From NCBI RefSeq assembly GCF_000019085.1, contig NC_010321.1, forward strand, positions 1,685,001-1,749,000: a stretch of 64,000 bases of DNA, in the 5' to 3' direction. The stretch comes from Thermoanaerobacter pseudethanolicus ATCC 33223. Lineage in GTDB: Bacteria > Bacillota > Thermoanaerobacteria > Thermoanaerobacterales > Thermoanaerobacteraceae. The notes below the pieces were generated by a model. The model was not told where the DNA came from and did no database searches. It was given only the letters and a program-made list of their open reading frames with translations. Positions 1-10,367 of the stretch are shown one piece after another (position 1 is the stretch's first letter; every line of letters begins with the position of its first letter). A program made the position numbers and the translations under genes.

Positions 1-1158
1 GTTGTCACTGGATGGTATTTCGTACATCACATCCAACATAATTTCCTCTAAGATTGCCCTCAGTCCTCTTGCGCCGGTCTTTCTCTCCAAAGCCATATCT
101 GCAATGAGCCCTAAAGCTTTCTTATCAAATTCAAGCTTTACACCATCTAATTCAAACAATTTTTCGTATTGTTTTGTCAGCGCATTTTTGGGCTCTGTCA
201 AAATCCTTACTAAGTCATCCTTACTCAATGGGTCTAATGTAACTACTATTGGCACCCTTCCTATAAACTCGGGTATCATACCGAATTTAAGAAGGTCCTG
301 TGGCATTATATGACTTAAAATTTCGCTTAAGTCTTTTTCTTTTCTGCTCTGTACTTCTGCGCCAAATCCTAAGCTCTTTTTCCCTATTCGGGATTCTATT
401 ATTTTTTCTATGCCTTCAAAAGCGCCACCACATATAAACAATATGTTAGTTGTGTCAATTTGTATAAACTCTTGATGAGGATGTTTTCTTCCACCTTGTG
501 GCGGCACATTTGCAATGGTCCCTTCTAAAATTTTTAACAAAGCCTGTTGTACGCCTTCTCCTGAGACGTCACGAGTAATAGAGGGATTTTCTGACTTTCT
601 CGCTATTTTATCTATTTCGTCAATGTAAATTATACCTTTTTCAGCTTTTTCTATGTCATAATCTGCTGCTTGTATGAGTTTTAAAAGTATATTCTCTACG
701 TCTTCACCGACATATCCGGCCTCAGTTAGAGAAGTTGCATCAGCTATTGCAAAAGGAACATTTAGAAGTTTTGCCAGTGTCTGAGCCAATAAGGTTTTCC
801 CAGAACCTGTGGGACCTAAAAGTAAAATATTGCTCTTTTGAAGTTCTACATCGTCTGGCTTTATCCTGCTGTTAATTCTCTTGTAGTGATTGTAAACAGC
901 AACAGCTAAAGCTTTTTTAGCTTTTTCCTGTCCAATTACATATTGGTCAAGAAATTCTTTTATTTCCTTTGGCTTCGGAAGTTCTCCAATTCCCATATCC
1001 ATATCTTCTTCAAATTCTTCATTTATGATTTCTTGGCAAAGTTCAATGCATTCATCACAAATATACACACCAGGCCCTGCAACTAGTCTCTTTACCTGGT
1101 CCTGTGTCTTTCCGCAAAAGGAACACTTTAGTTGTTTTTGATTATCATATTTGGCCAT
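1..1158 (-). CDS. clpX: ClpX, ATP-dependent Clp protease unfoldase subunit (3' end outside window)
   Basis: AAA+ unfoldase that recognises tagged substrates and threads them into the ClpP chamber in the cytoplasm. The visible 386 codons start with a zinc-finger domain (Cys12, Cys15 and a later CDEC pair), followed by Walker A GPTGSGKT and a Walker B region with DEIDK, then the start of the C-terminal small domain. ClpX proteins are usually about 420 residues, so roughly 35-40 residues lie beyond the window edge. The ATG at 1158 has a good AAGAGGTG ribosome site. It lies 21 bp downstream of clpP on the same strand, the standard tig-clpP-clpX order. Confidence 0.97.
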   Translation of the reverse strand, partial: MAKYDNQKQLKCSFCGKTQDQVKRLVAGPGVYICDECIELCQEIINEEFEEDMDMGIGELPKPKEIKEFLDQYVIGQEKAKKALAVAVYNHYKRINSRIKPDDVELQKSNILLLGPTGSGKTLLAQTLAKLLNVPFAIADATSLTEAGYVGEDVENILLKLIQAADYDIEKAEKGIIYIDEIDKIARKSENPSITRDVSGEGVQQALLKILEGTIANVPPQGGRKHPHQEFIQIDTTNILFICGGAFEGIEKIIESRIGKKSLGFGAEVQSRKEKDLSEILSHIMPQDLLKFGMIPEFIGRVPIVVTLDPLSKDDLVRILTEPKNALTKQYEKLFELDGVKLEFDKKALGLIADMALERKTGARGLRAILEEIMLDVMYEIPSSDN

Positions 1159-1179
1159 AATTTCACCTCTTTTGGGGCA

Positions 1180-1767
1180 TCATCTTTTATTCCTGATGAG
1201 AACCTCGTCTATAATGCCATACGCTTTTGCATCCTCCGCGTCCATGAAAAAGTCCCTCTCAGTATCTGCCTTTATCTTTTCAATAGGCTGCCCCGTATTT
1301 TCTGCAAGTATTTTATCCAACTTATCTCTTAATTTTAAAATCCTTTCTGCATGAATCTTAATGTCAGTAGCTTGACCCTGCATGCCCCCTAAAGGCTGAT
1401 GTATCATTATTTCGCTATTAGGAAGTGCAAATCTTTTTCCTTTCGCGCCTGCTGCCAGTAAAAATGCAGCCATGGATGCCGCCATTCCGACACATAGAGT
1501 CACTACATCTGGTTTTATATACTGCATAGTATCATAAATGGCAAAACCTGCTGTTATTGAACCTCCTGGACTATTTATATAAAGCCAGATGTCTTTATCA
1601 GGGTCTTCAGCTTCCAAGAACAAAAGCTGTGCAATAACTAAACTTGCCGTAGTATCATTTATTTCTTCTCCTAAAAAGACAATCCTGTCTTTTAGCAAAC
1701 GTGAAAATATGTCGTAAGAACGTTCGCCTCTATTTGTCTGCTCTACAACAATAGGTACAAGACTCAT
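1180..1767 (-). CDS. clpP: ClpP, ATP-dependent Clp protease proteolytic subunit
   Basis: Serine peptidase that forms the double heptamer chamber used by ClpX and other Clp ATPases. The catalytic Ser is in GMAASMAA, the His in MIHQPLGG and the Asp in ERDFFM. With the ATG at 1767 the protein starts [10 protein letters not shown] and has 195 residues, the normal length. An upstream in-frame GTG at 1776 would add three residues, but AGGAG lies 8 nt before the ATG, which supports the shorter form. The start region overlaps the end of tig, so the two are probably co-translated. Confidence 0.97.
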   Translation of the reverse strand: MSLVPIVVEQTNRGERSYDIFSRLLKDRIVFLGEEINDTTASLVIAQLLFLEAEDPDKDIWLYINSPGGSITAGFAIYDTMQYIKPDVVTLCVGMAASMAAFLLAAGAKGKRFALPNSEIMIHQPLGGMQGQATDIKIHAERILKLRDKLDKILAENTGQPIEKIKADTERDFFMDAEDAKAYGIIDEVLIRNKR

Positions 1768-1772
1768 AATAA

Positions 1773-3071
1773 TCACTCCTCTTTACTTATTATTTTACAC
1801 TTACTGAAAATAAAGTCAATCGTCTTATAATAAGCTATATCCTCTTTTATGCTGTTTATCTGGCTTTCAGTAAGACTTTTCTTGAATTCTTCCAAATTTA
1901 TTCTGTAATTCGCTGCCATCTCTTTTAATTTATTTTCTAATTCTTCCTCTGTAACTTCAATATTTTCCACTTTGGCAATTTTGTCTATGACAAGTTGAGT
2001 TTTTACTCTATTTAAAGCTCCATCCCACATCTCTTTTCTTAAATTTTCTAAAGTCTTCCCTGTAATTGATAAATAGCTATTTAAATCTAAACCTTGATAT
2101 CTCAAATTATAATCTAAATCCCTCAAAGAAATATCTATTTGCCTTTCCACCATAACATCTGGTATATCAACTTTTGCGTTTTCTACAACTTTCATTACTG
2201 CTTTCTCTTTCATTTCATTTTCTGCTTCTACCCTATTTTTTTCTTCTAATTTCTTCCTTATATCAGCTTTTAATTCATCTAACGTTTCAAATTCACTTAC
2301 ATCTTTTGCAAATTCATCGTCTAACTCTGGCAGTTCTTTTTTATTTAAAGCCTTAAGAGTGACTTTAAAAACAGCTGATTTGCCTCTTAATTCTTCTACT
2401 CTATAATCTTCAGGAAAAGTAATATTTACATCAAAAGTCTCATTTACATTGTGGCCTATTATTTGGTCCTCAAACCCGGGAATAAAAGTATTGCTACCTA
2501 ATTCTAATTCATAATTTTCAGCTTTACCGCCTTCAAAAGGCTTACCATCAATAAATCCTTCAAAATCTATTACAGCAATATCTCCGCTCTCAGCCGGTCT
2601 TCCTTCTACAGGCACAATCCTCGCATTTTGCTGTCTTAATTTTTCTAATTCGTATTCTACATCCCCATCGTACACATTATACTCTATTTTTTCAATTTCT
2701 ATGCCTTTATATTCACCTAATTCTACTTCAGGCATTACAGGTACTGTTGCCTCTAAAATCAAATCTTTCCCTTTCCCAATTTGTAAAATATTAATATCTG
2801 GGTAATCAACAGGTTCTAAATTAAACGTTTTAAGAGCTTCCTTATACGCCTCATCAAAAACATACTCTACAGCATCTTCATAAAGGACTCCTTCACCATA
2901 ATATCTTTCTACAATTACTCTCGGAGCCTTTCCTCTTCTAAAGCCGGGTACATTAAATTTAGATGCATTCTTTTTAAAAGCAAAATTTAAACCCTCTTCA
3001 AATTTTTCACTCGGTATTGTAAGTTCAATCGTCGCAACACTTTTCTCTAATTTTTTAAGACTCACACCCAT
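1773..3071 (-). CDS. tig: Trigger factor, ribosome-associated chaperone and prolyl isomerase
   Basis: Cytoplasmic chaperone that binds the ribosome exit tunnel. The N-terminal ribosome-binding domain carries the signature GFRRGKAP (around residues 43-50). A central FKBP-type isomerase domain (about 160-245) and a C-terminal arm rich in charged helices follow. At 432 residues it has normal length. An AGGAGG site lies 9 nt before the ATG. It is the first gene of a tig-clpP-clpX operon, coupling folding of new chains with degradation. Confidence 0.96.
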   Translation of the reverse strand: MGVSLKKLEKSVATIELTIPSEKFEEGLNFAFKKNASKFNVPGFRRGKAPRVIVERYYGEGVLYEDAVEYVFDEAYKEALKTFNLEPVDYPDINILQIGKGKDLILEATVPVMPEVELGEYKGIEIEKIEYNVYDGDVEYELEKLRQQNARIVPVEGRPAESGDIAVIDFEGFIDGKPFEGGKAENYELELGSNTFIPGFEDQIIGHNVNETFDVNITFPEDYRVEELRGKSAVFKVTLKALNKKELPELDDEFAKDVSEFETLDELKADIRKKLEEKNRVEAENEMKEKAVMKVVENAKVDIPDVMVERQIDISLRDLDYNLRYQGLDLNSYLSITGKTLENLRKEMWDGALNRVKTQLVIDKIAKVENIEVTEEELENKLKEMAANYRINLEEFKKSLTESQINSIKEDIAYYKTIDFIFSKCKIISKEE

Positions 3072-3244
3072 TAAGCAAATCCTCCTATTCTCTTTCTTTC
3101 GTATAAAGTCTTCTAAACTTATAATATTATAACATAAAAAAACGGTGAATCAAACTCAAGTTGTTGTAATTTTATGCAAAAAAAATAATGCTTACTGCAT
3201 TATTTTTCTGTCAAATATATATTTTTCTTCCTTAAAATTTTTAT

Positions 3245-3330
3245 TGGTGCGGGCAAAGGGACTTGAACCCCCACGTCGAAAGACACCAGATCCTAAGTCT
3301 GGCGCGTCTGCCAATTCCGCCATGCCCGCA
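3245..3330 (-). tRNA. tRNA-Leu (anticodon UAG), CCA encoded
   Basis: The minus strand folds into a class II tRNA with a long variable arm. The acceptor stem TGCGGGC pairs with GCCCGCA, followed by encoded CCA. The anticodon stem CCAGA/TCTGG encloses loop CTTAGGA, so the anticodon is TAG. The T loop TTCAAGT is normal. Confidence 0.96.
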
Positions 3331-3338
3331 TATTAATA

Positions 3339-3367
3339 TGGTGCACCATTAGGAACTCGAACCATAG
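3339..3367 (-). pseudogene. Decayed 3' end of a tRNA in the leader of tRNA-Leu(UAG)
   Basis: On the minus strand this piece reads as a T loop (TTCGAGT) followed by an acceptor-like strand ending in TGGTGCACCA. No D arm or anticodon arm can be folded upstream. It lies between the promoter at 3389-3417 and the intact tRNA-Leu, so it would be transcribed as leader. It may be a relic of a deleted tRNA or of an old attachment site. Confidence 0.45.
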
Positions 3368-3388
3368 AGTAAGAATCTGTGCAAAGTA

Positions 3389-3417
3389 ATTTTATCAGAG
3401 ATTTATTGCCATGTCAA
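3389..3417 (-). promoter_or_regulatory. Sigma-A promoter for tRNA-Leu(UAG)
   Basis: On the minus strand TTGACA (3412-3417) and TAAAAT (3389-3394) are separated by 17 nt. The start would lie about 50 nt upstream of the tRNA 5' end, with the decayed tRNA end between them. Confidence 0.7.
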
Positions 3418-3471
3418 GAGTGCTATTGCAAATGGATGTTTTTTAATAATACAGTTTTTGTATTAGTATAT

Positions 3472-3963
3472 TTAATTGCTATAATCCAACTTCTTATATT
3501 TTCCTAAAACCAATACCACTACATATCCTATAACCGAGCCTATTGTACTGGAAAGCGAAAATGGAATGACAAACATAAAAGCCGCACCGGAACTTCCAAG
3601 TATATACTTAGCTATAGGATAAGAAAGCAAAGCCCCTATAATGCCTGTACCTATAACTTCTCCTATAGAGGCAAAATAAAATTTACGTGTAAATCTATAA
3701 AGATATCCAGCAATGAACGCACCAACCATTCCTCCTGGAAATGCCAAAAGCGATCCAACACCAAGGATGTTCCTCAAAAGTCCTATAATAAAAGCTACTT
3801 CTAACGCTCCCCAAGGGCCCAAAAAAACTGCTGAAATAACATTAATAGCATGTTGAACAGGTGTAACTTTGGCAGCACCTACACTAAACCATACATATTG
3901 AGAAGCAAAGGTGCCTATAGCAATAATAAGTGCCATAAAAACCATACGATGTATTTTATTCAT
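3472..3963 (-). CDS. thiW: ThiW, ECF-type transporter substrate-binding membrane subunit for a thiamine precursor
   Basis: Small integral membrane protein of 163 residues with about five hydrophobic segments. Its N-terminal half reads like ThiW, the S component predicted to bring in the thiazole precursor of thiamine. It needs a shared ECF energising module (EcfA/A'/T), which is not in this window. The start overlaps the end of thiM by 8 bp, and it is the last gene of the riboswitch-controlled thi operon. This fits thiazole import followed by phosphorylation by ThiM. Function rests on family and context. Confidence 0.85.
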   Translation of the reverse strand: MNKIHRMVFMALIIAIGTFASQYVWFSVGAAKVTPVQHAINVISAVFLGPWGALEVAFIIGLLRNILGVGSLLAFPGGMVGAFIAGYLYRFTRKFYFASIGEVIGTGIIGALLSYPIAKYILGSSGAAFMFVIPFSLSSTIGSVIGYVVVLVLGKYKKLDYSN

Positions 3964-4750
3964 ACTCCACCTTCTTATCTTTTTCTATTATCTCCGGCGT
4001 GAGATTATATATCTCATCAAAAAATGTCACTTTAAAACTGCCGGGCCCTTTGACATTGCTGCTTTGAGCGGCTCTTTCACCTGCTATTCCAAAAGCTACA
4101 AAAGCTTCTACTGTAGCTGCAAAATAATCTTCACATACTCCGCAGAAGCTCGCTACTACAGAGGTAAGCATACAACCTGTGCCAGTAACAGTGCCCATCA
4201 TAGGATGCCCATTTTTTACATACGCAATTCTTTTTCCATCAGTAATTATGTCAGTAACACCTGACACTGCTACTACAACGTTGTACGCGTTTGCTAAATC
4301 TTTTGCAGCTTCAGAAATATCATCTGCTCCGCTTTGAGATTCTACACCGCGTATCTTCCCACCTTTGCCTGCAAGTATTGAAATCTCAGCACTATTCCCT
4401 TTTATCACAGAAATTTTTACCTCTTCTAATATCTTTTTTGAGCTTTGTGTCCTAAGCTTCGTAGCTCCCGCTCCAACAGGGTCTAATATAACTGGTACTT
4501 TAAGTCTATTTGCAGCCTTTCCTGCCTTTATCATCGCTTCTACTTGTTCATTTGTAAGAGTGCCTATATTTAAAACTAAAGCATCTGCTGCACTTACCAT
4601 TTCTTCTACTTCTTCCAAGGCATGTGCCATGACTGGCAATGCTCCTATAGCCAGTGTTATATTAGCACAATCATTGACAGTAACTATATTTGTAATATGG
4701 TGAACTAAAGGTTTTTTCTCTCTTAAAATTTTCAACAATTCTTTTTTCAT
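3956..4750 (-). CDS. thiM: Hydroxyethylthiazole kinase
   Basis: Phosphorylates 4-methyl-5-(2-hydroxyethyl)thiazole for salvage into thiamine phosphate. The N terminus has the family motif [11 protein letters not shown]. The C-terminal third has GTGCMLT, the conserved Gly/Cys region of the ribokinase-like fold. The ATG at 4750 is preferred because GGAGG lies 7 nt upstream; a longer reading adds six residues with no ribosome site. This gives 264 residues, usual for ThiM. It overlaps thiW and sits one base after thiE. Confidence 0.95.
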   Translation of the reverse strand: MKKELLKILREKKPLVHHITNIVTVNDCANITLAIGALPVMAHALEEVEEMVSAADALVLNIGTLTNEQVEAMIKAGKAANRLKVPVILDPVGAGATKLRTQSSKKILEEVKISVIKGNSAEISILAGKGGKIRGVESQSGADDISEAAKDLANAYNVVVAVSGVTDIITDGKRIAYVKNGHPMMGTVTGTGCMLTSVVASFCGVCEDYFAATVEAFVAFGIAGERAAQSSNVKGPGSFKVTFFDEIYNLTPEIIEKDKKVEYE

Positions 4751-4751
4751 T

Positions 4752-5387
4752 TCAAATCCTCCTATCATTTATCGCTTTTTTTATAACCTCCAAGAGTTTT
4801 CTTGTATTGTTTTCTATATCCCCATAAAATACAGCTGAAACTGAGGATATCCCATCTGCTCCTGACTTTAACATGACTTCATAAGCATTATCCTTCGTTA
4901 TACCTCCTATTGCAACGACTGGAATAGTAACAGCCTCTTTTATTTTTTTTAACCCTTCTATTCCAATGGCTTCTGCCTCCGGCTTTGTTGGAGTCTTAAA
5001 CACCGCACCTACCCCTAAATAATCCGCTCCATCCCTTTGTGCCTTTAAAGCTTCTTCCACTGTTCTCGCTGATACCCCTACTATTTTATCACGACCTATT
5101 ATTTTTCTTACAATATCTGCCGGCAAATCCTCCTGTCCAACGTGAACTCCATCTGCATCTACTGCCAAAGCTATATCCACTCTGTCGTTAATAATGAGAG
5201 GGATTCTATTTCTTTTTGTCACTTCTTTAACTTTGAGAGCAATTTCATAAAATTCCCTACTTGATATATCTTTTTCTCTCAGTTGAATTACTGTTGCACC
5301 GCCTTTTATCGCTAGTTCTACTGCTTCAGCAATATCCATATTCTTTATGTAAGACCTATCCGTTATAGCATAAAGGGTTAAGTCCAT
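4752..5387 (-). CDS. thiE: Thiamine-phosphate synthase
   Basis: Joins HMP pyrophosphate and thiazole phosphate to give thiamine monophosphate. The 211-residue protein is a TIM barrel with the ThiE signatures LYAITDR near the N terminus, QLREKD around residue 36, NDRVDIAL in the middle and a phosphate-binding AIGGI near the C terminus. It lies 3 bp after thiD and 1 bp before thiM. The operon therefore contains both precursor kinases and the coupling enzyme, a salvage route. Confidence 0.96.
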   Translation of the reverse strand: MDLTLYAITDRSYIKNMDIAEAVELAIKGGATVIQLREKDISSREFYEIALKVKEVTKRNRIPLIINDRVDIALAVDADGVHVGQEDLPADIVRKIIGRDKIVGVSARTVEEALKAQRDGADYLGVGAVFKTPTKPEAEAIGIEGLKKIKEAVTIPVVAIGGITKDNAYEVMLKSGADGISSVSAVFYGDIENNTRKLLEVIKKAINDRRI

Positions 5388-5390
5388 ATC

Positions 5391-6185
5391 TCACACCTTC
5401 CTTATTTCTATATTCCAAAAATGGTTAGTAGGACCTACTCCATGCCCTATGGCCAACGAATGTTTTATAGCCCCTGTAATGTATGCTTTCGCTCTTTTTA
5501 TCGACTCAACTAAATCATGGCCTAAAGCAATATTGGCAGCTATAGCTGAGGAAAATGTGCAGCCTGTACCATGCGTGTTTTTAGTATCAATCCTCTCTGA
5601 TGTAATTTCATAAAACTCTTTTCCATCGTAAAATACATCTAAAGCATCTCCTGTAAGATGTCCACCTTTTACAATTACTGTCTTTGCTCCATAATCTAAA
5701 ATTTTTTTAGCCGCTTCCTTCATATCCGATACATTTTTAATTTCTTTTCCAATTAATTCTCCCGCTTCCATAAGATTTGGAGTAACTACAAGGCTTAAAG
5801 GAATCAATTCCTTTTTCAAAGCCTCCACTGCTTCCGGCTTTAATAAATAGCTTCCACTTTTTGAAATCATGACAGGGTCCAACACAATATTTTTTACATT
5901 GTAATCTTTTAACCCTTTTGCAATCATTTTAATTATGCTTTCATTAGATACCATACCTATCTTCACTGCATCTGGATATAAATCCTCAAAAATTGCCTTC
6001 ATCTGCAAATACACCATATCGGGGCTTATATCCTCAATTCCCAAAACCCCCATGGTATTTTGCGCTGTTATTGAAGTAATGACACTCATGCCGTATACTC
6101 CATGGGCTGAAAAAGTCTTTAAATCTGCCTGTATACCTGCTCCTCCCCCAGAATCAGAACCGGCAATAGTAAGGGCTAATTTCAT
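5391..6185 (-). CDS. thiD: Hydroxymethylpyrimidine/phosphomethylpyrimidine kinase
   Basis: Phosphorylates HMP and HMP phosphate to HMP pyrophosphate. The 264-residue ribokinase-like protein starts with the family signature [18 protein letters not shown]. The C-terminal anion hole and catalytic region reads [15 protein letters not shown]. It is the first gene of the thi operon, directly behind the TPP riboswitch terminator, and AGGTG precedes the ATG. Confidence 0.96.
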   Translation of the reverse strand: MKLALTIAGSDSGGGAGIQADLKTFSAHGVYGMSVITSITAQNTMGVLGIEDISPDMVYLQMKAIFEDLYPDAVKIGMVSNESIIKMIAKGLKDYNVKNIVLDPVMISKSGSYLLKPEAVEALKKELIPLSLVVTPNLMEAGELIGKEIKNVSDMKEAAKKILDYGAKTVIVKGGHLTGDALDVFYDGKEFYEITSERIDTKNTHGTGCTFSSAIAANIALGHDLVESIKRAKAYITGAIKHSLAIGHGVGPTNHFWNIEIRKV

Positions 6186-6197
6186 AAAAACACCTCC

Positions 6198-6230
6198 AAA
6201 TAATAAAATAAGCCCACCTGTGAGGTGAGC
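6198..6230 (-). terminator. Rho-independent terminator acting as riboswitch expression platform
   Basis: On the minus strand an 8-bp stem (one G-U pair) around loop CAC is followed by a T-rich tract. It lies between the TPP aptamer and thiD, so ligand binding probably controls termination before the operon. Confidence 0.8.
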
Positions 6231-6249
6231 ATTTTTACAAATGTTTTAA

Positions 6250-6342
6250 AAAGCATGCTTCCCTACGCAGGCATTACCCTGACAGGTTCAAAGGGTCGGG
6301 AACGAATCCCCTCTCAGCCACTTTTTGGCTCCCCTAGCACTT
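6250..6342 (-). ncRNA. TPP riboswitch (THI element)
   Basis: The minus strand carries the conserved thi-box parts: CTGAGA (6312-6317) in the pyrimidine-binding arm and GACCCTTTGAACCTG (6283-6297) in the pyrophosphate-binding arm. These are flanked by complementary stem strands. The aptamer precedes thiDEMW and is followed by a terminator, the usual off-switch by transcription termination in Firmicutes. Confidence 0.95.
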
Positions 6343-6410
6343 GTCATATTTAGTTTTGCCTAAATTGTTTAAGTTAATTATACCATAAACGCAAAAGAAT
6401 TAAAATAATT

Positions 6411-7139
6411 TTATGCATACATATTTCCATAGGGTCTTTTGCCTATCGGATGCAATTTGACAAAAGAATGATTCATAATCTTTTGAAAATCATAATCAAA
6501 ATATTGACAAAAATTTTCAACATACTTTTGGATAAACGCGTAATCTTTGTCATCTATCTTTTCTTTAATAACTTCTTTTCCAAGTTTATAGTCTTCTACA
6601 TCTCCTCTCAAATATATAACTCCTCCATGCATACCTGTACCACAATATTCTCCAACTATATTTTCATCATTTTTCAAGTTTAGCACAATCATACATCCAC
6701 CTGCCATATATTCACCAAAGAAATCTCCTGCACTTCCTCCAATAACTATTACGGGAACTTTATCCTTGTATTCTTTCATGTGTATGCCAACTCTATAACC
6801 AACACTATCTTTTATATAGATAGATCCACCCCTCATTCCGTAACCAACGACATCACCTGCATGTCCATGTATAATAATATTCCCATCGTTCATTGTATTT
6901 CCTATTGCATCCTGTCCATTGCCAAAAACTTCTATTGTAAGGCCGTCCATAAAAGCCGCCATGTCATTCCCAGGTGTACCTTCGATATTTATTTTTGTAG
7001 TCCCAGATAAATTATCTCCTATATATCGCTGACCATTGACATTTTTCAAATTAATTATATCTTCACCTGAACGAACTAACTCTTTAATTATTTCATTAAG
7101 GTCTCTGTAATAAATTCCTGACGCATTTATGGTTTTCAT
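6411..7139 (-). CDS. Glutamate synthase GXGXG (alpha-subunit C-terminal) domain protein
   Basis: A free-standing form of the GltB C-terminal beta-helix domain, 242 residues. Repeated G-rich turns are visible, such as GNGQDAIGNTM, GMRGGSIYI and GTGMHGGVIYLRG, spaced as in the GXGXG fold. In the fused bacterial enzyme this domain is structural and helps hold the ammonia tunnel. Here it is the last of five overlapping genes that together supply the parts of a split, archaeal-type glutamate synthase. Its start overlaps the preceding oxidoreductase gene by 4 bp. Confidence 0.88.
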   Translation of the reverse strand: MKTINASGIYYRDLNEIIKELVRSGEDIINLKNVNGQRYIGDNLSGTTKINIEGTPGNDMAAFMDGLTIEVFGNGQDAIGNTMNDGNIIIHGHAGDVVGYGMRGGSIYIKDSVGYRVGIHMKEYKDKVPVIVIGGSAGDFFGEYMAGGCMIVLNLKNDENIVGEYCGTGMHGGVIYLRGDVEDYKLGKEVIKEKIDDKDYAFIQKYVENFCQYFDYDFQKIMNHSFVKLHPIGKRPYGNMYA

Positions 7140-8404
7140 CGTACCACCTCCAGGTCAAGCATTTTTGCCTTTCTTAATTCTTTTGGCAAATATATAAATC
7201 CAAAATCATCATTTAAAAGATATTTCTTAAATGGAGTTATATCCGTTTCATTTTTTATAAATCCAGTAAATAATCCAGCCCTATCAATATCATTAATTAA
7301 TATAAATCCTACTAATCTATTTTCTTTTACCACAAATTTTTTATAAGACCTTCTGTTATGATCAATTTTAGAGATAATCTCAAATTCCTCCTGCTGTGGA
7401 TTTGTTATACCAGCTGTTATCATATTTGTATTTTTATAACCTATTGAGTTCATAGGAAAAATCCCTTTAAAACTTTTATTTATACCAATCATGTTGTACC
7501 CTGCAATTTCCCCTTGCATGTATGCATTTGGCCATATTGGCACAACCCTATTTGACTCAACAAGCATATCATACCCTTCGGCTACATCTCCTGCTGCATA
7601 CACATCTTCAACGCTTGTTTTCATAGTATTATCTACTAAAATACCACGGTTTATAGAAATTGATGTGTTTTTTACAACATCAACGTTTGGCACAACGCCT
7701 ATCGCGATAATAAGATTGTCGGCTTCTAATTCCTGCCCATTTTTGAGCAAAACCCCTTTAACATATTCATCTCCTATGATTTTATCCACTGTTGTTCCCG
7801 TAATTATTTTTATGCCGTCATTCTGAAGACTTTGAGATACCAAAGATGCTCCTTCTGTATCAAGAATTGTACTTAAAATTCTATCGGCAAGTTCAACTAT
7901 TGTTACATCTACCCCTAAATGGTGAAGACCTTCTGCTGCTTTGAAACCGATGAGACCACCACCTACAATTACAGCTTTTGAACCCGGCTTGGCAGCTTCC
8001 TTTAATTTTTTAGCATCGTCCATTTTAATAAAAGTATGAACATTTTTTTTGTTTAATCCTTCTACTGGAGGTATTATAGGTTTCCCGCCCGTTGCAATGA
8101 GAAGTTTGTCAAAACTTATGCTATCCCCGTTTTCAAGATACACTTCTTTTTTTCTTTCATCAATAGAAACAACTTTAATACCAAATATAGTTTCTACTTT
8201 ATTTTTGCGATAAAAATCTTTCTCTCTATATATCATTTTGTTCTCAGACACTAAATTCCCAAGATAATAAGATATAAGGGGCCTTGAATACACGTGATAT
8301 GTTTCATCCGAAATAACAACTATTTCAGAACTTGTATCATATTTTCTTATTGCCTCTACTGCACCTACCATCGCAACAGAATTACCAATTATTACTATTC
8401 TCAT
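7136..8404 (-). CDS. FAD/NAD(P)-dependent oxidoreductase of the split glutamate synthase operon
   Basis: Two-dinucleotide-binding flavoprotein of 422 residues. An N-terminal FAD site starts at residue 1, and a second nucleotide motif GGGLIGFKAAEGL (about 147-159) is the NAD(P)H site. A YAAGDVAE motif near residue 270 is typical of the FAD-binding family. It probably feeds electrons from NAD(P)H to the ferredoxin-like subunit and then to the FMN subunit, replacing GltD. It overlaps its neighbours on both sides by 4 bp. The electron donor cannot be told from sequence. Confidence 0.85.
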   Translation of the reverse strand: MRIVIIGNSVAMVGAVEAIRKYDTSSEIVVISDETYHVYSRPLISYYLGNLVSENKMIYREKDFYRKNKVETIFGIKVVSIDERKKEVYLENGDSISFDKLLIATGGKPIIPPVEGLNKKNVHTFIKMDDAKKLKEAAKPGSKAVIVGGGLIGFKAAEGLHHLGVDVTIVELADRILSTILDTEGASLVSQSLQNDGIKIITGTTVDKIIGDEYVKGVLLKNGQELEADNLIIAIGVVPNVDVVKNTSISINRGILVDNTMKTSVEDVYAAGDVAEGYDMLVESNRVVPIWPNAYMQGEIAGYNMIGINKSFKGIFPMNSIGYKNTNMITAGITNPQQEEFEIISKIDHNRRSYKKFVVKENRLVGFILINDIDRAGLFTGFIKNETDITPFKKYLLNDDFGFIYLPKELRKAKMLDLEVVR

Positions 8405-8850
8405 GCAGAAATGCCTCCTTCACTATAGACAAGTGCCTCATTAGGACAATTCTTGACACAAGCCGGCTCTCCCGCTTCAGCACATAAGTCACATTTTGAT
8501 GCAACCTTATTATTTACATCTCTTATAATTGCACCAAACTCACACACAAGCACGCAAGTCCAGCATCCAACACATTTATCTGTATCACAAATTACAACAC
8601 CAGTTGACGGATCCTTTTGCATCGCTCCTGTAATACATGATTTAACACATGGAGCGTCATTGCAATGCCGACACTGGAGTGAAAAAGATACGGGTTTATT
8701 TTCTTCTATGACAATTCGTGGTGTCGGCCTCTGGGTTTGCAACTTAAATGCTTTTAAAACATCTTTATACTTTGAATGAGATGTAATACAGTATACTTCA
8801 CATAATCTACATCCAACACACACTTCTTCTTTCACATAAACCTTTTTCAC
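8401..8850 (-). CDS. Four-cluster ferredoxin-type electron transfer subunit
   Basis: A 149-residue iron-sulfur protein of the HycB/CooF type. Cysteine groups are visible as CVGCRLCEVYC, CRHCNDAPC, CVGCWTCVLVC and CDLC...CVKNC, enough for four [4Fe-4S] clusters. It lies between the FMN synthase subunit and the flavoprotein. The likely role is to carry electrons between them, in place of the Fe-S domain of GltD. It overlaps the flavoprotein gene by 4 bp. Confidence 0.87.
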   Translation of the reverse strand: MKKVYVKEEVCVGCRLCEVYCITSHSKYKDVLKAFKLQTQRPTPRIVIEENKPVSFSLQCRHCNDAPCVKSCITGAMQKDPSTGVVICDTDKCVGCWTCVLVCEFGAIIRDVNNKVASKCDLCAEAGEPACVKNCPNEALVYSEGGISA

Positions 8851-8861
8851 AAATATACCTC

Positions 8862-10367
8862 CTATTCGCCGGCAGCAAGAATGCCAAGTATATCAAGTTC
8901 CTTTTGTGTCATCCCTATGCCACGAAGCATTAACCTATTGCCTTTCAGACTTTCAATATCATTTATACCCATTCCACCAAGCATCTCTTTTATTTCATGA
9001 CTCCATGCTTGAACAAGGTTAACAAGACGTTTATATCCGATTTCTGGGTTTAATCTTTTAACAAGGTTAGGATCTTGAGTAGCAATTCCCCAATTGCATT
9101 TACCAGTATGGCATTTTTGGCACATATGACATCCCAAAGCAATCAAAGCAGCTGTTGCAATGTAAACAGCATCTGCACCAAGAGCTATTGCTTTGACTAT
9201 GTCTGCACTGTTTCTAATACTACCCGCTGCCACTAAAGATATTGTATGTCTTATACCTTCAGAACGGAGTCTTGCATCTACAGCAGCTATTGCAAATTCA
9301 ATTGGAATTCCTACGTTATCCCTTATTCTCTTTGGAGCAGCCCCTGTACCGCCTCTAAATCCGTCTATTGCTATATAATCTGCTCCAGCTCTTGCTATTC
9401 CCGAAGCTATTGCCGCCACATTATTGACTGCTGCAATTTTAACACCAACAGGTTTTTGATAATCGGTAGCTTCCTTCAATGAATATATTAATTGCGCAAG
9501 GTCTTCAATTGAATAAATATCATGATGTGGTGCAGGAGATATAGCATCACTTCCAGGTGGTATCATCCTTGTTGCCGAGATATCCTCACTAACCTTTTCA
9601 CCGGGTAAATGACCACCTATCCCAGGCTTTGCACCTTGACCAATTTTTATTTCAATAGCCGCTGCAGTATTGAGGTATTCTCTATCAACACCAAAACGAC
9701 CTGATGCGACCTGTACAATTGTATTTTTGCCATATTTGCGAAAGTCCTTATGAAGTCCCCCTTCACCAGTATTATATAGTATCCCAAGCTCTTCAGCAGC
9801 TCTTGCCAAAGCTGCGTGAGCATTATAACTTATTGAACCATAAGACATTGCTGAAAACATTATTGGTGTCTCAAGTTTGAGTTGTGGAGGCATTTTTGTT
9901 TTAACATTAAGGTTTTCGTCTATTTCTATCTTGTCAGGCTTCCTACCTATATATACCCTTAATTCCATAGGTTCTCTTAGTGGGTCTATAGAGGGGTTTG
10001 TAACTTGGCTTGCATTTATAACCATTTTATCCCAATATACAGGATAAGGCCTATCATTTCCCATGGATGACAGAAGAACTCCACCTGTTTCTGCCTGTCT
10101 GTATATATCTCTTATAGCATCGTAAGTCCAATTGGCATGTTCTTTAAATGTTTGAGGATGTTTAATAACTGTAAGAGCTTGTGTTGGACACAATACGACA
10201 CATCTTTGACAATTTACGCAATTCATATCATTTGAAATCATTTTATCTAGATGTTCATCATAACTGTGAACTTCAAATGAACACTGTCTCATACAAACCT
10301 TACAGTTAATGCATTTATCGTAATCTCTGAGTACTTTAAATTCTGGAGTAAGGTAGCTTAAACTCAT
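8862..10367 (-). CDS. gltB: Glutamate synthase FMN-binding (central) subunit, archaeal type
   Basis: Converts 2-oxoglutarate plus ammonia from glutamine into glutamate on an FMN site. The N terminus carries two ferredoxin-like clusters (CINCKVCMRQC and CVNCQRCVVLC). The TIM-barrel synthase domain follows, with GEGGLHKDFRKYG, a glycine-rich GQGAKPGIGGHLPG, and a C-terminal cysteine group CHMCQKCHTGKC that binds the 3Fe-4S cluster. At 501 residues it matches the archaeal GltB-type subunit, not the roughly 1500-residue fused enzyme. It overlaps the amidotransferase gene by 4 bp. Confidence 0.92.
   Translation of the reverse strand: MSLSYLTPEFKVLRDYDKCINCKVCMRQCSFEVHSYDEHLDKMISNDMNCVNCQRCVVLCPTQALTVIKHPQTFKEHANWTYDAIRDIYRQAETGGVLLSSMGNDRPYPVYWDKMVINASQVTNPSIDPLREPMELRVYIGRKPDKIEIDENLNVKTKMPPQLKLETPIMFSAMSYGSISYNAHAALARAAEELGILYNTGEGGLHKDFRKYGKNTIVQVASGRFGVDREYLNTAAAIEIKIGQGAKPGIGGHLPGEKVSEDISATRMIPPGSDAISPAPHHDIYSIEDLAQLIYSLKEATDYQKPVGVKIAAVNNVAAIASGIARAGADYIAIDGFRGGTGAAPKRIRDNVGIPIEFAIAAVDARLRSEGIRHTISLVAAGSIRNSADIVKAIALGADAVYIATAALIALGCHMCQKCHTGKCNWGIATQDPNLVKRLNPEIGYKRLVNLVQAWSHEIKEMLGGMGINDIESLKGNRLMLRGIGMTQKELDILGILAAGE

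Noticed and set aside
2-313. 103-codon plus-strand frame at the left edge
   Set aside because: Antisense shadow of clpX, whose motifs are unmistakable.
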